From a virus, in the IMG/VR virus record IMGVR_UViG_3300045902_000733, positions 1 through 29,533 of that record: 29,533 nt of DNA. One strand, 5' to 3'. Within the stretch, counting starts at the first letter, position 1, and each line of letters begins with the position of its first letter. This document shows, piece after piece, positions 8,122-16,226 of the stretch. The position numbers were made by a program, and so were the translations under genes. The notes beneath the pieces are model-generated. The model ran no database searches and was not told where the DNA came from. It was given only the letters and a program-made list of their open reading frames with translations.

Positions 8122-8874
8122 ATGCCTTACTTTTCCGGACAGGGGCGCGTCTACATCGGCGCCCGCGATGCACTCGGCAACCCGCAGGGGTTGGCCTACG
8201 TGGGCAACGTGCCCGAGCTCAAGGTCTCCCTCTCGGTGGAGACCCTGGAGCACCAGGAGTCGGTGAGCGGCCAGCGCCTCACCGACTTGCAGCTCGTCAA
8301 GACCAAGAAGGGCGAGTTCGCCTGCACCCTGGAGGAGCTCATCGCGACCAACCTGTCGCTCGCCCTCTACGGCGCCACCAACGCCCAGACCCCGGGCACG
8401 GTCACCGCCGAGGCGCTGCCGAACCCGGTCACCCCCGGCAGCCTCTACCTGCTCGCCAAGCAGGACGTCTCGTCGGTGGTGGTGAAGGACTCCAGCGCCA
8501 CCCCCAAGACCCTGCCGGCTGCGCAGTACTCGGTGAACGCCAAGCACGGCTCGCTGGTGATCCTCGACGCCACCACCGGCGGGCCTTACGTCGAGCCCTT
8601 CAAGGTGGACTACGCCTACGGCACGGCCTCGGTCACCGCGATGTTCACCCATCCGCTGCCCGAGCGCTGGGTGCGCTTCGAGGGGCTCAACACCGCCGAC
8701 GGCAACCGCGAGGTGGTGATCGACCTCTACCGCGTGGCCATCAACCCGGCCAAGGAGCTGTCGGTCATCACCGACGAGCTGCTGAAGTTCGAGCTCTCCG
8801 GCCAGGTGCTGGCCGACACGGTGAAGCCCGCCGCCGGCGACCTCGGCCAGTTCGGCCGCATCGTGCTGCTGTGA
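8122..8874 (+). CDS. Major tail tube protein
   Basis: A 250-residue protein likely forming the siphovirus tail tube (lambda gpV role). It begins MPYFSGQGRVYIGARDALGN, continues with YVGNVPELKVSLSVETLEHQ and ends in a beta-rich domain including FKVDYAYGTASVTAMFTHPL and GNREVVIDLYRVAINPAKEL. This pattern, a tube start followed by a VSVE-type strand pair, recurs in phage tail tube proteins. AAGGAGA at 8108-8114 is a strong ribosome site, as expected for an abundant structural protein. The next genes are the tail assembly chaperones, the normal order. Confidence 0.88.
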   Translation: MPYFSGQGRVYIGARDALGNPQGLAYVGNVPELKVSLSVETLEHQESVSGQRLTDLQLVKTKKGEFACTLEELIATNLSLALYGATNAQTPGTVTAEALPNPVTPGSLYLLAKQDVSSVVVKDSSATPKTLPAAQYSVNAKHGSLVILDATTGGPYVEPFKVDYAYGTASVTAMFTHPLPERWVRFEGLNTADGNREVVIDLYRVAINPAKELSVITDELLKFELSGQVLADTVKPAAGDLGQFGRIVLL

Positions 8875-8882
8875 GGTGCGCC

Positions 8883-9299
8883 ATGAACGCATTCGACGCC
8901 TTTCCGCCGGCCCCGGTCATGCTGGAGGTCGGCGGCGAGTCCCTGGAGATCACCCCGATCCGGGTCGGCGAGGTGCCGGCGCTGATCAAAGCCGTGCGCC
9001 CGTTCGCCGGACAACTGTCGGCGGACCCGGACTGGCTGGCGCTGCTCGCCGAGCACGGCGAGCCCTTGCTGGGCGCACTCGCGCTCGCCGCGCGCCGCGA
9101 GCAGGCATGGGTCGAGCGGCTGTCCCTGGACGATGCCGTCCGGCTGGCCGCTGCTCTGTTCGAGGTGAACGCGGATTTTTTCGTGCAACGGCTGGCGCCG
9201 GCCGTGCAGCACGCGGCCGCGCGGGTGAACGGCCGGCTGAGTGGGGCGACGCCTTCCACCGTCTCATCCGCTCCGGGCACCGCCTCCCCGACGTCCTGA
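8883..9299 (+). CDS. Tail assembly chaperone, G-like
   Basis: A 138-residue protein (MNAFDAFPPAPVMLEV..) between tube and tape measure, where lambda encodes gpG. It has a beta N-terminus (VGGESLEITPIRVGEVPAL) and helical middle (LALLAEHGEPLLGALALAAR, DDAVRLAAALFEVNADFF). The family coats the tape measure protein before the tube assembles and is normally made in two forms, G and a frameshifted GT. After the slippery site at 9176 the last about 39 residues in this frame are low in complexity (GATPSTVSSAPGTASPTS), as expected for a region that matters mainly in the other frame. Confidence 0.82.
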   Translation: MNAFDAFPPAPVMLEVGGESLEITPIRVGEVPALIKAVRPFAGQLSADPDWLALLAEHGEPLLGALALAARREQAWVERLSLDDAVRLAAALFEVNADFFVQRLAPAVQHAAARVNGRLSGATPSTVSSAPGTASPTS

Positions 9300-9454
9300 A
9301 CTACACCCTCGCCCAAATGGAAGCCTTTCTCGCGGCCGAGGCGCGCGACGAGCGCGAGCGCCTCAACGCCATGCTCGTGGTCACCGCCGTCGGCAGCCAG
9401 GGCGACCGGCGTGCCATCGAACGGCTGCAGCGGGAGCTCGGCCGTGCGGATTAG
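8883..9454 (+). CDS. Tail assembly chaperone GT-like fusion by -1 frameshift
   Basis: Predicted extended product made when ribosomes slip back one base at T_TTT_TTC (9176-9182). After the slip the -1 frame is open to 9454 and adds a conserved-looking tail (EWGDAFHRLIRSGHRLPDV, then NYTLAQMEAFLAAEARDERE and MLVVTAVGSQGDRRA). This tail has no good start of its own in the right place and resembles T domains, which bind the tape measure or tail tube. The result has the G-GT layout of lambda and most siphoviruses. The slip is inferred; an alternative slip point anywhere between 9176 and the zero-frame stop at 9299 would also join the frames. Confidence 0.75.
9176..9182 (+). promoter_or_regulatory. 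Slippery heptamer for programmed -1 frameshift
   Basis: The codons GAT TTT TTC of the G-like gene (Asp-Phe-Phe) contain T_TTT_TTC in the zero frame, a perfect X_XXY_YYZ heptamer that allows re-pairing of both tRNAs one base back. It stands out in a very GC-rich gene, where runs of six T are rare. The -1 frame is open from here to 9454. Downstream sequence is GC-rich and could form a stimulatory stem, but I have not folded it. Confidence 0.7.
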
Positions 9455-10085
9455 CCTCTCGGCCACCGGCCTGTTCGACCCGAGGCAGCTCAAAGCCTGG
9501 TCGGCCGAGCGCCGCAAGGCCATCCACAAGGCGGTCGCGCGCGGCATGCAGTCGGGCGGGCGCGAGGTGCGCGATGCGGCCCGTGCACAGATGCGCACGG
9601 CCTTCCAGGTGAAGCGCGCGAGCTTCGTATCGAGCATGCGGGCGAAAGTCCTCGACAAGAAGCCCGAGCGACTGCCGGCCCTACTGGTGGGCAGCAAGAT
9701 CCCCTGGCTGGGCGCGCACGAGCGGGGCGGCACGGTGGCCGGCAATCTGCTGATCCCGCTGCTGCCCGGGCGCATCGGCCCGAAGCGCTTCCGCCAGGTG
9801 GTGGATGCGCTGATGCGCTCCGGCAACGCCTTCTTCGTCGAGAAGGACGGCAAGGTCATCTTGATGGCCGAGAACATCCGCGAGAACGCCGCAGCGCTCG
9901 CCCGTTTCAAGCGCGCCGAGCGTGCCCGCACCGGCGCCAAGCAGATCAAGCGCGGCCAGGAGATCCCCATCGCCGTCCTGGTCAAGTCCGTGACGCTCAA
10001 ACGACGCCTCGACCTCGCCGGCTCCGTGCGGCGGACGCTGCCGCGCCTCGCGGGCGCGATCCAGAACGAACTGACGAAAGCCTGA
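9444..10085 (+). CDS. Minor tail protein, Z-like / DUF6441-like
   Basis: A 213-residue basic protein immediately before the tape measure. The GTG at 9444 is the most sensible start: GGAG lies eight bases upstream and the product begins MRISLSATGLFDPRQLK. The body has helical AVARGMQSGGREVRDAARAQM, then SKIPWLGAHERGGTVAGN and later TLKRRLDLAGSVRRTLPRL. The pattern (basic N-terminus, an ERG-containing loop, helical C-terminus) resembles tail completion proteins of the gpZ or DUF6441 type. Its stop overlaps the tape measure ATG. Family call is tentative; tail role is supported by place. Confidence 0.65.
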   Translation: MRISLSATGLFDPRQLKAWSAERRKAIHKAVARGMQSGGREVRDAARAQMRTAFQVKRASFVSSMRAKVLDKKPERLPALLVGSKIPWLGAHERGGTVAGNLLIPLLPGRIGPKRFRQVVDALMRSGNAFFVEKDGKVILMAENIRENAAALARFKRAERARTGAKQIKRGQEIPIAVLVKSVTLKRRLDLAGSVRRTLPRLAGAIQNELTKA

Positions 10086-12589
10086 TGGCCAACAACCGCG
10101 CACAACTCCTGATCACCGCCGTCGACCAGACCCGGGGCGCGTTCGACTCGATCAAGCGCAATCTCGGCGGCCTGGGCATTGCTGCGCGCTCCCTCAACGG
10201 GCTGCTCGCGAACCTCGGCGTGGCCGTCTCGGCGGCTGGGCTCGGGGCGATGGTCAAGTCCTCGCTGGAGTCGGCGGACGCGCTCAGCAAGCTGTCCCAG
10301 CGGGTCGGCATCACCGTGGAGTCGCTGTCGACCCTGATACCGGCCGCGGACCTGTCGGGCGTCTCGGCGGAGAAGTTCGAGGGCGGGCTGCGCAAGCTCG
10401 CCACCCGCATGCTGGAGGCGGCCACCGGCACGGAGGACGCGGCCCGCAGTTTCGCCGCCATCGGTGTCGCCTTCCAGAACCAGGACGGCACGCTGCGCTC
10501 CACCGACCAGGTGCTGCTCGACCTGGCCGACCGCTTCAAGGTGCTGCCCGACGGCGCCGAGAAGACGGCGCTTGCGGTCGAGATCTTCGGCAAGTCGGGC
10601 GCGGACCTGATCCCCTTCCTCAACCAGGGACGCGAGGGCATCGGGGCGCTGACTGCGGAGCTGCAATCTCTCGGCGTGCAGATCGGGGGCGACACCGCCG
10701 CCCAGGCGGAGGTCTTCAACGACGCCTTGGCCCAGGTGCGCTTGGGCCTAACCAGCATCGGCAACCGCATCATCAAGGCCTTCCTCCCGGCCATGAACGA
10801 GATGGCGCTCGGCATGGTGGAGTCGGCCAAGGAAGGCGGGACGCTGCGAGCGGTGCTGGACGGCATCCTGCTGGCATTGAAGACGGTGGCGCTGGGCGCG
10901 GCCACCGTGGGCAAGGCCTTCGTCGCCCTGGGCGAGGCCATCGGGGGCGGCATGGCGGCCGCCGTCGAGGCCCTCTCCGGCAACGTCTCGGGGGCCAAGG
11001 CCATCATCGCCGAGCTCAAGGGCAGCCTCGTCCAGCGCCTGGACGAGCTGGCGCAGTTCCGCGACAGCCTGTTCGAGCCCAAACCCATCACGGTCCGGGC
11101 TCCCGCGATCAAGGCCGATCCCGCCCTCGTCGAGCGCCTGAAAGCCCCCGGCAAACCGGCGGCGGACACCGGCGCCGCCCGTTTAGGGCTGGCGAAGTCG
11201 CAGGCGGACGCGGAGCTGAAGCTCCTCAAGGAAACGCTGGACGCCCAAGGCCGTGCGCTCGACCGGGCGCTCGAAGACCGGCTGATCTCCATCCGCGACT
11301 ACTACGCGGCCAAGACCGCGCTGGAGACGCGCGAGATCGATGCGGAGATCGCGCTCCTGCAGGGCCTGCTGGCCGAGCAGCGGCGTCTCTCGACCACCGG
11401 ACGAGACGAAGGCGCGCGACTGCGAGCCCGGGCGGAGGTCGCCAAGCTCGAGGCCGATCTCATCCTGCTCAACAACAAACGCGCCGACGTCGAGGTCGCC
11501 AGTGCCCGCAAGGCCATCGAGGCCGAGCGCGGCCTGCGCGAGGAGCTCGCCCGCGTGCGGGAGGAGTTGCTTGATCTGACGGGCGTTGCTACGGCGGACG
11601 ATCGTCGCGCCGCGATCGAGCGGCAGTACCAGGGCCTCATCGAGCGCCTGCGCGCCGAAGGCGACACCGAAGGCGTGGCGACCATAGGCCGCCTGATCGA
11701 CGTCAAGGCCGCGGCTGCGGACCTCGCCGCCTACGAGCGGCAGTTCAACGAGGCGCTGGCGCGCATGCGCGCCGCCGAGGAGTCGATCAACCTGCAGCGG
11801 CAATCGGGGCTGCTCACGGAATCCCAGGCCCGCCAGCAGATCCTCGCGCTACATAGGGAGACCGGGACCGCGCTGGAAGGATTGTTGCCGCAACTGGAGG
11901 CCGCCGCCACCGCCATCGGCCCCGAGGCGGCGGCACGCGTGCAGGCGTGGAAGAACGAGATCGCGCAGGTGAAGCTCGTGGTGGACGACGTCGCGGTCGC
12001 CATCGACGGGGCCGTGCAGGACGGCTTCGCGCAGATGTTCGAGGCCATCGGCAGCGGCGCCAAGTCGGCCAAGGACGCCTTCGCCGACTTCGCCCGCTCG
12101 GTGCTCGCCGCCATCAACCGCATCGCCTCGCAGAAGCTCGCCGAGGCGCTCTTCGGCACCCTGTTCGGGGGCGGTGGTGCGGGCGGTGTCAGCCTGGGAC
12201 CAATCGTCTCGTCGTTGTTCCAGGGCTTCGCCGGCGGCGGCTACGTCACCGGTCCGGGCACCTCCACCAGCGACTCGATCCCGGCCCGCCTGTCGGCCGG
12301 CGAGTTCGTGCTGAACGCCGCCGCCGTAAAACGGGTGGGCGTGGACTTTCTGCAGTCACTCAACGGCCTGTCCGGCGGGCCGCGCGTATCCGGTCGCACC
12401 CTGGCGTTCGCCGCGGGCGGGCTGGTGCCGGAGACGCCGGCCCCGCAGGCCCAGGGCCAAGGCGTGCGCATCGTCAACGTAGTCGACCCGGCCATGGCCG
12501 CCGACTACCTCAACTCGTCCGCGGGCGAGAAGACCATCCTCAACATCCTGCAACGCAATGCGGGAGCCGTCAGACAGGTGCTTGCATAA
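10085..12589 (+). CDS. Tail length tape measure protein
   Basis: At 834 residues this is the largest protein in the phage region, consistent with a tape measure that sets tail length and is ejected with DNA. The N-terminus has LGGLGIAARSLNGLLANLGV and hydrophobic Gly/Ala stretches, including a likely membrane-active segment near residues 245-300. The middle (about 350-610) is strongly coiled-coil (LLKETLDAQGRALDRALEDR, LRARAEVAKLEADLILLNNK). The C-terminal part carries conserved tape measure phrases FADFARSVLAAINRIASQKL and SDSIPARLSAGEFVLNAAAV, followed by the Gly-rich end. It starts at an ATG overlapping the previous stop. Confidence 0.93.
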   Translation: MANNRAQLLITAVDQTRGAFDSIKRNLGGLGIAARSLNGLLANLGVAVSAAGLGAMVKSSLESADALSKLSQRVGITVESLSTLIPAADLSGVSAEKFEGGLRKLATRMLEAATGTEDAARSFAAIGVAFQNQDGTLRSTDQVLLDLADRFKVLPDGAEKTALAVEIFGKSGADLIPFLNQGREGIGALTAELQSLGVQIGGDTAAQAEVFNDALAQVRLGLTSIGNRIIKAFLPAMNEMALGMVESAKEGGTLRAVLDGILLALKTVALGAATVGKAFVALGEAIGGGMAAAVEALSGNVSGAKAIIAELKGSLVQRLDELAQFRDSLFEPKPITVRAPAIKADPALVERLKAPGKPAADTGAARLGLAKSQADAELKLLKETLDAQGRALDRALEDRLISIRDYYAAKTALETREIDAEIALLQGLLAEQRRLSTTGRDEGARLRARAEVAKLEADLILLNNKRADVEVASARKAIEAERGLREELARVREELLDLTGVATADDRRAAIERQYQGLIERLRAEGDTEGVATIGRLIDVKAAAADLAAYERQFNEALARMRAAEESINLQRQSGLLTESQARQQILALHRETGTALEGLLPQLEAAATAIGPEAAARVQAWKNEIAQVKLVVDDVAVAIDGAVQDGFAQMFEAIGSGAKSAKDAFADFARSVLAAINRIASQKLAEALFGTLFGGGGAGGVSLGPIVSSLFQGFAGGGYVTGPGTSTSDSIPARLSAGEFVLNAAAVKRVGVDFLQSLNGLSGGPRVSGRTLAFAAGGLVPETPAPQAQGQGVRIVNVVDPAMAADYLNSSAGEKTILNILQRNAGAVRQVLA

Positions 12590-13522
12590 ATGGCGTTCGA
12601 AATCGGCACGGCCAGCGATTACCGCGATCTGCTGGACCGCTTCCATGCCTTCCTCACCGCTCACCCAAATCTGGTCGCCGCAGGCCAACAGTGGCAGGCG
12701 CTGCGCTGGACGACGGACGCCGCCACGAAAGAGCTCATCCTCAAGGCACCGGGACTCGCCGGTGCCGAGGAGATCTACTGCGGCATCCGCGCTTACGAGA
12801 ACGCCACGGCCGGCTACTACATGTGGGACCTGAACGGCTTCATCGGCTTCAACCCGGCCAACGATTTCTATACGCAACCAGGCGCGATCAGCGGCTGGCT
12901 GCCAATGATGTCGCTCTGGAACACGGCGATCCCGTACTGGTTCGTGGCAAACGGCCGGCGCGCCGTGGTGGTGGCGAAGATCTCGACCGTCTACCAGGCG
13001 GCGCACCTGGGCTTCGTCCTGCCCTACGCGACGCCGGGTCAGTACCCGTATCCGCTGCTCGTCGGCGGCTCGATGACCGGCCAGCGCGGCCGCAACTACA
13101 GCGTGACCTCGCCCAACCACCGCCATTTCGTCGACCCCGGCGAGGATGGGCAGAACAACGCCAACACCGCCTGCATGCTGCGCGGCCCCTCGGGCGCCTG
13201 GCTGCCGTTCCAGAACCTCGCCTACTCGTCGTCCGAGTATCGCTACGACGGGCCGCGCCCGGTCTGGCCGACGAACTACACCTATCTCGGCAACCTGCGC
13301 GAGGCGCCGGACGGCACCTACGTGCTCTCGCCCGTGGTGCTCACGCAGAACAACTCCGGCACCGATCACGACCTCTTCGGCGAGCTGGAGGGCATCTATC
13401 ACGTCTCCGGATTCAACAACGCCGCCGAGAACCTGATCACGGTGGGCGGCGTGGACCACCTCGTGGTGCAGAACGTGTATCGCACCAGCGTGCGCGACTA
13501 CTGGGCGCTGCGCCTGGAGTAA
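12590..13522 (+). CDS. Phage virion protein of unknown role (paralogue 1)
   Basis: A 310-residue protein starting one base after the tape measure stop. It is rich in Tyr, Trp, Asn and Gly, and beta-type throughout, as common in distal tail or receptor-contacting proteins. The beginning GTASDYRDLLDRFHAFL, the W..LRW phrase, the YQAAHLGFVLPYATPGQY segment and the ending NAAENLITVGG ... YWALRLE match the next gene in order, so the two are paralogues. Similar C-termini occur in proteins of Pseudomonas-infecting siphoviruses, as far as I recall. No enzymatic motif is visible. It could be a tail tip decoration or a surface-binding protein. Confidence 0.72.
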   Translation: MAFEIGTASDYRDLLDRFHAFLTAHPNLVAAGQQWQALRWTTDAATKELILKAPGLAGAEEIYCGIRAYENATAGYYMWDLNGFIGFNPANDFYTQPGAISGWLPMMSLWNTAIPYWFVANGRRAVVVAKISTVYQAAHLGFVLPYATPGQYPYPLLVGGSMTGQRGRNYSVTSPNHRHFVDPGEDGQNNANTACMLRGPSGAWLPFQNLAYSSSEYRYDGPRPVWPTNYTYLGNLREAPDGTYVLSPVVLTQNNSGTDHDLFGELEGIYHVSGFNNAAENLITVGGVDHLVVQNVYRTSVRDYWALRLE

Positions 13523-13528
13523 ACAACC

Positions 13529-14518
13529 ATGGCCTACCAGACCGGCACCTCCGCCAACCCCGATCAGCTGCTCGATGCCCTGCGCGTGTTCGCGGTGGCC
13601 AACGGCTGGACCCAGCTGCGCTGGGTCCCCGACGGCACCGGGCAGACCCTGTCGCTCGCCAAGGGCGGGCTCTACGTCCATCTGCGCTCCGCGGTGAACG
13701 AGCGCCTCTCCACGCGCTACAACACCGTCACCGGCATCTGGCTGATCGGCTCGACGGGATTCGATGCCGGCAAGCCCTGGTGGGATCAACCCGGCTCGAT
13801 CGTCAACGCCAGCTACGTGAGCAACACCACGAGCTACCGCGCCGAGGCCTGCGGCCTGTTCGAGGTGGGCACCGCCAACACCTACCACCTACTCTCGGCC
13901 GCCACGCCCGAACTGATCATGTGTGTGGCCGAGGTCTCGCCCGGCGTCTATCACCATCTCGCCTTCGGGGATCTCGCGAAGTTCGGCAGCTACGGCGGCG
14001 GGGCGTTCGTGTCGGGCGCGTTCGGCCCGGACGCCTACACCTATACGTACAGCGGCTTCAACGACTACGTTTTCGGCTACCCCTACGATCGGCACGGCGG
14101 TCTGCCGTTCAACGATTACAAAGGCTACGGCCAGACTTTCGTGCGCGGCACGGTGGATTCGGCCGACACCTGGTTCTCGGTCTGCCAGAACTCGCCATTG
14201 ACCGGCAAGCGTGCCAAGGCGATGTGGGAAGAGGGACTCGGCACCCCACGCAACAGTCTCGCGCGCTACTGGTGGGGGCATACGCCCAACACGCTGAACG
14301 GCGTCACGCCCATGATCCCGTTGTACGTGTTCGCGGAGCGGCCAAGCGGCTTCTTCTCGCCCTTCGGCCACACCGCTCACCTGCGCTACCTCAACATCAC
14401 CCACTACGCGCCGGCGGAGGCCTTCGCGTTGGGCGCCGAGCAGTGGATGGCCTTCCCGGCCCACTCCAAGAACGGCAAGAGCGGCGTGCACGGCTATGCC
14501 GTGAGACTCATCCCCTGA
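13529..14518 (+). CDS. Phage virion protein of unknown role (paralogue 2)
   Basis: A 329-residue protein with the same plan as its upstream neighbour: GTSANPDQLLDALRVFAV then WTQLRW, a middle segment VYHHLAFGDLAKFGSYGGG aligning with the HLGFVLPYA region of the first copy, and an ending FALGAEQWMAFPAHSKN ... GYAVRLIP. It is rich in aromatic residues and short turns (SGAFGPDAYTYTYSGFNDY). The sequences have diverged widely, so the duplication is old or they were acquired separately. Together the pair may form a heteromeric structure at the tail end. Function is not recognised. Confidence 0.72.
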   Translation: MAYQTGTSANPDQLLDALRVFAVANGWTQLRWVPDGTGQTLSLAKGGLYVHLRSAVNERLSTRYNTVTGIWLIGSTGFDAGKPWWDQPGSIVNASYVSNTTSYRAEACGLFEVGTANTYHLLSAATPELIMCVAEVSPGVYHHLAFGDLAKFGSYGGGAFVSGAFGPDAYTYTYSGFNDYVFGYPYDRHGGLPFNDYKGYGQTFVRGTVDSADTWFSVCQNSPLTGKRAKAMWEEGLGTPRNSLARYWWGHTPNTLNGVTPMIPLYVFAERPSGFFSPFGHTAHLRYLNITHYAPAEAFALGAEQWMAFPAHSKNGKSGVHGYAVRLIP

Positions 14519-14525
14519 GCGGATC

Positions 14526-16217
14526 ATGCCGACCTTTCCCGGTTCCATCCTGCCTGGTGCCGCCCGCCAGGAGCCGCCGACCTGGTCGCGCTCGCCGGAG
14601 GTCTCCGAGCGCGTGCCGGTCGCCTTTCCTTTCGACCCGAGTGCGAGCTCGATCGCGCGTCCGGGTACGCGGCTCGACACCCAGCCCGTCGACGAGCTGC
14701 GGCTCGGCGTCAACGGCGCTCTGCTGCCCGCCTTCGGGGCCGACTGGTATCACCGCATCCACGTCATCCCTTCGACCATCGATCTCGGCAACCTGGTGAG
14801 TCCGGTCGAGCGGGTGCTGGAGGTGTGGAACGCTCGGTTCGACGCGCAGACGCTCGATGCCATCGACGAGACCGGAACGGACGGGCTGCTGCTCTCGGGC
14901 CAGCCGGCGCCGCCGCTCGCCTTCGGGCCGCTGCAGTCGCGCCTCTACACCTTCGCAGCGGGCACGCGCGGGGCGCCGGTGATCGACGCCGCCTACCGCT
15001 TCGTCTTTGCCGGCGGGCTCACCGCATTGCTGGTCGTCACCGGCCGCCGCGTGGTGGTCTTCGGCATGCGTCCGGACTGGTCGCAAGGGATCACCGAGCG
15101 GCTGGAATGGCTCACCGAGGTGCTGGAGGCCTACGACGGCACCGAGCAGCGGGTGCGCCTGCGGCAGCTGCCGCGACGCGGTTTCGAGTATGGATTCCTG
15201 ATCGAGGGCCGGGACGCCCAGGTGCTGGATCATCTGCTGTTCGCCTGGGGCGCACGCATCTACTGCCTGCCGGTGTGGACCGACGTCTCCACCCTTGCGG
15301 GCGAGGCTGCCGTCGGCAGCACCGCGCTCACCGTGCAGGATGCCGCCAACAGCGACTACCACGCGGGCGGTCTGGCGGTACTGTGGCGCTCCAACACGCG
15401 GCACGAGGCGGTGGAGATCCTCTCCATCGCCGGCAACACGCTGACCCTCAAGCTCCCCCTGGCCGGGAGCTGGCCGGCCGGCACGCGGGTGTTTCCGGCG
15501 CGGCTCGCCCGCCTCGAGGGCGAGGTGGCCGTGGCGCGTCCCACCGACACCATCGCCGTCGGCCGCTGCCGTTTCGGCATCGAGGACATCACGGCGCCCG
15601 CGGTCGCCGACTATGGCCCGGCCTATCAGGGCTACCGGGTGTTCGACTGGCGGCCCAACCGGAGCACCGACCTCGAGGACAGGTGGCTTCGGCGCCTCTC
15701 CATCATCGACTACGGGACGGGACTGCCGACCTTCGACGACGAGTCGGGCTCCCCGCTCATCGGACGCACGCTGACCTGGCTGCTCACCGACCGGAGCAAG
15801 GCGACCGCCTTCCGGGGCTGGCTCGCCGCACGCGCGGGACGGGCGAATCCCTGCTGGTTGCCGACCTTCGAGTCCGACCTCGAAGTCAGCCGCACGGTGG
15901 CGGCCACGGATGCCGGCCTCGTCGTCCGCAACGTCGGCTACGCCCGCTTCGTCGCCGCCGATCCCTTGCGGCGCGACCTGCGGCTCCTCACCACGGCCGG
16001 CACCTTCCATCGCCGTATCACCGGGGCGAACGAGATCTCCGAGGACGAGGAGCTGCTCTCCCTGGACGCGCCGCTGGGCGTGACCCTCGATCCCCAGCAG
16101 TTCCTGCAGGTCTCGTACCTGGAGTTGGCCCGGCTCGACCAGGACGCGGTCGAGCTGCATTGGGAGACGGACGCTTTGGTGCGCGTGCAGCTTTCTACCC
16201 GGACGTTGAGATCATGA
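14526..16217 (+). CDS. Distal tail protein candidate
   Basis: A 563-residue protein whose family I do not recognise by name. It follows the paralogous pair and precedes the BR0599-like protein, a place where related prophages carry a large distal tail protein. Features are a Pro-rich start (FPGSILPGAARQEPPTWSRS), the phrase DYGPAYQGYRVFDWRPNRS with a following DLEDRWLRRLSIIDYGTG, and LPTFESDLEVSRTVAATDAG. The middle holds repeated beta units such as GEAAVGSTALTVQDAANSDY and EILSIAGNTLTLKLPLAGSW, resembling small beta-barrel hub modules. It is probably part of the tail tip. Confidence 0.7.
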   Translation: MPTFPGSILPGAARQEPPTWSRSPEVSERVPVAFPFDPSASSIARPGTRLDTQPVDELRLGVNGALLPAFGADWYHRIHVIPSTIDLGNLVSPVERVLEVWNARFDAQTLDAIDETGTDGLLLSGQPAPPLAFGPLQSRLYTFAAGTRGAPVIDAAYRFVFAGGLTALLVVTGRRVVVFGMRPDWSQGITERLEWLTEVLEAYDGTEQRVRLRQLPRRGFEYGFLIEGRDAQVLDHLLFAWGARIYCLPVWTDVSTLAGEAAVGSTALTVQDAANSDYHAGGLAVLWRSNTRHEAVEILSIAGNTLTLKLPLAGSWPAGTRVFPARLARLEGEVAVARPTDTIAVGRCRFGIEDITAPAVADYGPAYQGYRVFDWRPNRSTDLEDRWLRRLSIIDYGTGLPTFDDESGSPLIGRTLTWLLTDRSKATAFRGWLAARAGRANPCWLPTFESDLEVSRTVAATDAGLVVRNVGYARFVAADPLRRDLRLLTTAGTFHRRITGANEISEDEELLSLDAPLGVTLDPQQFLQVSYLELARLDQDAVELHWETDALVRVQLSTRTLRS

Positions 16218-16226
16218 GCTAGGACC

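Noticed and set aside
8883-9454. Sequencing error as the cause of the two-frame chaperone region
   Set aside because: The G/GT overlap with an in-frame slippery heptamer is the usual layout in siphoviruses, and both products have expected sizes.
8768-10666. Minus-strand open frame of 632 codons over tail chaperone and tape measure start
   Set aside because: Overlaps strongly supported tail genes in antisense and lacks any family motif.
11947-14799. Plus-strand open frame of 950 codons crossing tape measure end and the paralogue pair
   Set aside because: Arg/Gly/Ala-rich shadow; the tape measure C-terminus and the two paralogues in other frames have conserved features and good starts.
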